Below are positions 6,604-7,138 of a stretch of DNA of 7,138 nt, piece after piece; the first letter of the stretch is position 1; each line of letters opens with the position of its first letter. Origin of the DNA: PWQG01 sp051747985. GTDB lineage: Bacteria > Pseudomonadota > Gammaproteobacteria > Pseudomonadales > Pseudohongiellaceae. The notes beneath the pieces are model-generated. The model was not told the DNA's origin and did no database searches. It saw only the letters and a program-made list of their open reading frames with translations. The DNA is taken from positions 1 to 7,138 of the forward strand of contig JBNJGU010000156.1 in the NCBI GenBank assembly GCA_051747985.1, read 5' to 3'. Position numbers and translations under genes: made by a program.

Positions 6604-7077
6604 ATGAGTTTGATGATCGGCAAAGATGCTGTGGTGTCCATTCACTACACGCTTAAGAACGACGAAGGGCAGGTAGTGGATTCTTCGGAGGGTCGCGATC
6701 CCCTGAGCTATCTGCATGGCGCCAACAACCTGATTCCGGGACTGGAACAGGAACTGGAAGGCAAGAGCGCCGGTCAGTCGTTCAGCGCCAGCATTCCGCC
6801 GGAAAAGGCGTACGGGGACAACAATCCTGAACTCGTACAGACCATCAGCAAGGAAATGTTTCAGGGCGTCGACAAGGTCGAGCCCGGTATGGCCTTCACC
6901 GCCCAGGGACCGCAGGGCCAGCAGCAGGTCACGGTCACCGCGGTCGATGGCGATGATGTCACCATCGATGCCAACCACCCGATGGCGGGTCAGACACTGC
7001 ACTTTGATGTCGAAATCGTCGATGTCCGCGATGCCACGGACGAAGAGAAAGAGCACGGTCACGTGCACGGCGGCTGA
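6604..7077 (+). CDS. slyD: SlyD-type FKBP peptidyl-prolyl cis-trans isomerase
   Basis: The 157-residue protein is a cytosolic prolyl isomerase and folding chaperone of the SlyD/SlpA group. The FKBP domain is split: residues 1-71 carry Tyr15, Asp26, the YLHGANNLIPGLE segment (36-48) and AYG (69-71), the inserted chaperone flap runs from about 75 to 120, and the hallmark NHPMAGQTLHFDVEI is at 124-138. The end reads EHGHVHGG, a very short form of the His-rich nickel-binding tail of Escherichia coli SlyD (196 residues). It should therefore bind less nickel. SlpA (FkpB) is the alternative but has no such tail. The start at 6604 has only a weak AGGT-type ribosome site; Met4 is a possible alternative. 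No clear promoter was seen in the 80-base gap upstream. Confidence 0.9.
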   Translation: MSLMIGKDAVVSIHYTLKNDEGQVVDSSEGRDPLSYLHGANNLIPGLEQELEGKSAGQSFSASIPPEKAYGDNNPELVQTISKEMFQGVDKVEPGMAFTAQGPQGQQQVTVTAVDGDDVTIDANHPMAGQTLHFDVEIVDVRDATDEEKEHGHVHGG

Positions 7078-7080
7078 TCC

Positions 7081-7094
7081 GGTCGCAAGCGACC
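7081..7094 (+). repeat. short perfect hairpin after slyD
   Basis: GGTCGC and GCGACC form a six-base stem around AA, starting three bases after the slyD stop codon. A rival pairing of CCGGT (7079-7083) with ACCGG (7096-7100) is possible. No T run follows, so this alone would not end transcription. Confidence 0.4.
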
Positions 7095-7113
7095 AACCGG
7101 TCTGCCAGGAAAG

Positions 7114-7138
7114 AAAAAGGCCCGCGCGGGGTAACCCG
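7114..7138 (+). terminator. left half of a rho-independent terminator cut by the window edge
   Basis: AAAAAGGCCCGCGCGGG (7114-7130) looks like the A tract and 5' arm of a bidirectional intrinsic terminator. It is followed by the loop GTAA (7131-7134) and CCCG (7135-7138), the first four bases of the matching arm. The rest of the arm and the T tract would lie just beyond the window. Position, 37 bases after the slyD stop, fits termination of slyD. Confidence 0.6.

Noticed and set aside
6550..7068. Minus-strand open frame of 172 codons opposite slyD.
   Set aside because: The plus strand has a complete SlyD; the reverse frame has no support.

Overview
The window comes from a GC-rich bacterium, most likely a gammaproteobacterium. 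The base for this is the general look of the proteins, high G+C third positions and a SlyD-type chaperone ending in an HGHVHG tail. The genus cannot be fixed from this sequence alone. It is a compact chromosomal region with seven genes, one of them cut by the left edge, and no gene-free stretch longer than about 160 bases. I see no mobile elements, RNA genes or CRISPR arrays.

Left half, minus strand (read right to left): a pyrroloquinoline quinone (PQQ) biosynthesis operon, pqqA (2111-2040), pqqB (1883-969), pqqD (972-697) and pqqE (671 to beyond base 1). pqqA is a 23-codon gene encoding the precursor peptide, with the conserved Glu15/Tyr19 pair and an eight-base Shine-Dalgarno match. PqqD is the peptide chaperone, PqqE the radical SAM enzyme that cross-links Glu to Tyr, and PqqB the metallo-hydrolase-fold hydroxylase. 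pqqC, which normally sits between pqqB and pqqD, is absent from that place: pqqB and pqqD overlap by four bases (ATGA). A strong compound hairpin and a second smaller hairpin lie between pqqA and pqqB.

Middle, minus strand: a two-gene unit upstream of pqqA. It encodes a 14-helix DHA2-type MFS exporter (5597-4185) and, coupled through another ATGA overlap, a 651-residue cytosolic S9 serine peptidase (4188-2233) with a full Ser/Asp/His triad. It runs in the same direction as the pqq operon and ends 121 bases before pqqA. The peptidase recalls PqqH, an S9-type peptidase encoded beside pqqE in Pseudomonas, so it may help process the PqqA peptide. The exporter could carry PQQ or an unrelated compound. 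Both roles are inference.

Right part, plus strand: a short-chain dehydrogenase/reductase (5729-6523), divergent from the MFS gene across a 131-base region with promoter-like elements facing both ways, then slyD (6604-7077), an FKBP-type prolyl isomerase/chaperone. The right edge appears to cut through a rho-independent terminator just after slyD.
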